A stretch of DNA of 13,754 nt, from NCBI GenBank assembly GCA_934572355.1, contig CAKTKV010000021.1:1-13754 (forward strand), in the 5' to 3' direction. The position numbers and the translations under genes are program-made. Numbering within the stretch: position 1 is the first letter of the stretch; each line of letters begins with the position of its first letter. Shown here in pieces: positions 13,705-13,754 of this stretch. Source of the DNA: an uncultured Oscillospiraceae bacterium. Its GTDB lineage: Bacteria; Bacillota; Clostridia; Oscillospirales; Oscillospiraceae. The notes beneath the pieces were generated by a model. That model worked only from the letters and a program-made list of their open reading frames with translations, made no database searches and was not told the origin of the DNA.

Positions 13705-13754
13705 GCGGAGGACATAAGGAGCCGCAGCAAGAAACAGGCAATTCAAGCATGATG

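Noticed and set aside
13702..13752. Plus-strand 16-codon open frame after the right repeat
   Set aside because: AAGGGGAG before the ATG belongs to the repeat hairpin, the peptide has no recognisable features, and the frame is too short to support.

Overview
The window is a compact polysaccharide (or glycolipid/oligosaccharide) assembly operon of twelve genes, all on the minus strand and running from about 13.55 kb down to 0.51 kb. At the left edge lies the 5' part of a separate minus-strand gene, a TspO/MBR-type membrane protein. Strong GGAGG-type ribosome binding sites, a PglC/EpsL-type initiating transferase, a TupA-like ATP-grasp protein, GC-rich DNA and palindromic intergenic repeats suggest a Gram-positive Clostridia genome, most likely a gut Oscillospirales/Ruminococcaceae-like organism. 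That placement is inference; no rRNA or marker gene is present.

In transcription order the genes are: (1) initiating phosphoglycosyl transferase with a TTG start (13546-12932); (2) atypical SDR/NAD-dependent sugar epimerase-like protein (12935-12048); (3) GT4 glycosyltransferase (12058-10964); (4) left-handed beta-helix O-acetyltransferase (10967-10407); (5) GT4, EpsF-like (10407-9310); (6) GT4 (9265-8168); (7) TupA-like ATP-grasp protein (8164-7253); (8) GT2 (7239-6175); (9) Wzx-type flippase (6158-4689); (10) serine-acetyltransferase-like hexapeptide protein (4699-4124); (11) GT2 with an N-terminal extension (4107-2983); (12) membrane-anchored SGNH-like protein (2955-1936); (13) MBOAT O-acyltransferase (1946-510). 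The last two form an extracytoplasmic acylation pair. Counting the tspO fragment there are 14 coding features, 13 of them in the operon list above because the list includes both members of the acylation pair.

Most junctions overlap or nearly touch (overlaps of 4, 11, 4 and 1 nt at the 5' end, and 11-nt overlaps at two later junctions), so the genes are probably co-transcribed and translationally coupled. A promoter-like TATAAT lies just upstream of gene 1, and a perfect 18-bp hairpin followed by a T-rich run lies downstream of the MBOAT gene.

Proposed working order: the first enzyme loads a phospho-sugar onto undecaprenyl phosphate, the SDR may supply or modify a sugar, five glycosyltransferases extend the chain, two cytoplasmic acetyltransferases and the ATP-grasp protein decorate it, the flippase moves it outward, and the MBOAT/SGNH pair adds acyl groups outside the cell. 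No Wzy polymerase, chain-length regulator or nucleotide-sugar synthesis set is visible here, so the polymer chemistry cannot be assigned.

Two things stand out: the ATP-grasp gene is clearly lower in GC than its neighbours, and the operon is bracketed by two palindromic repeats of similar layout in the same orientation.
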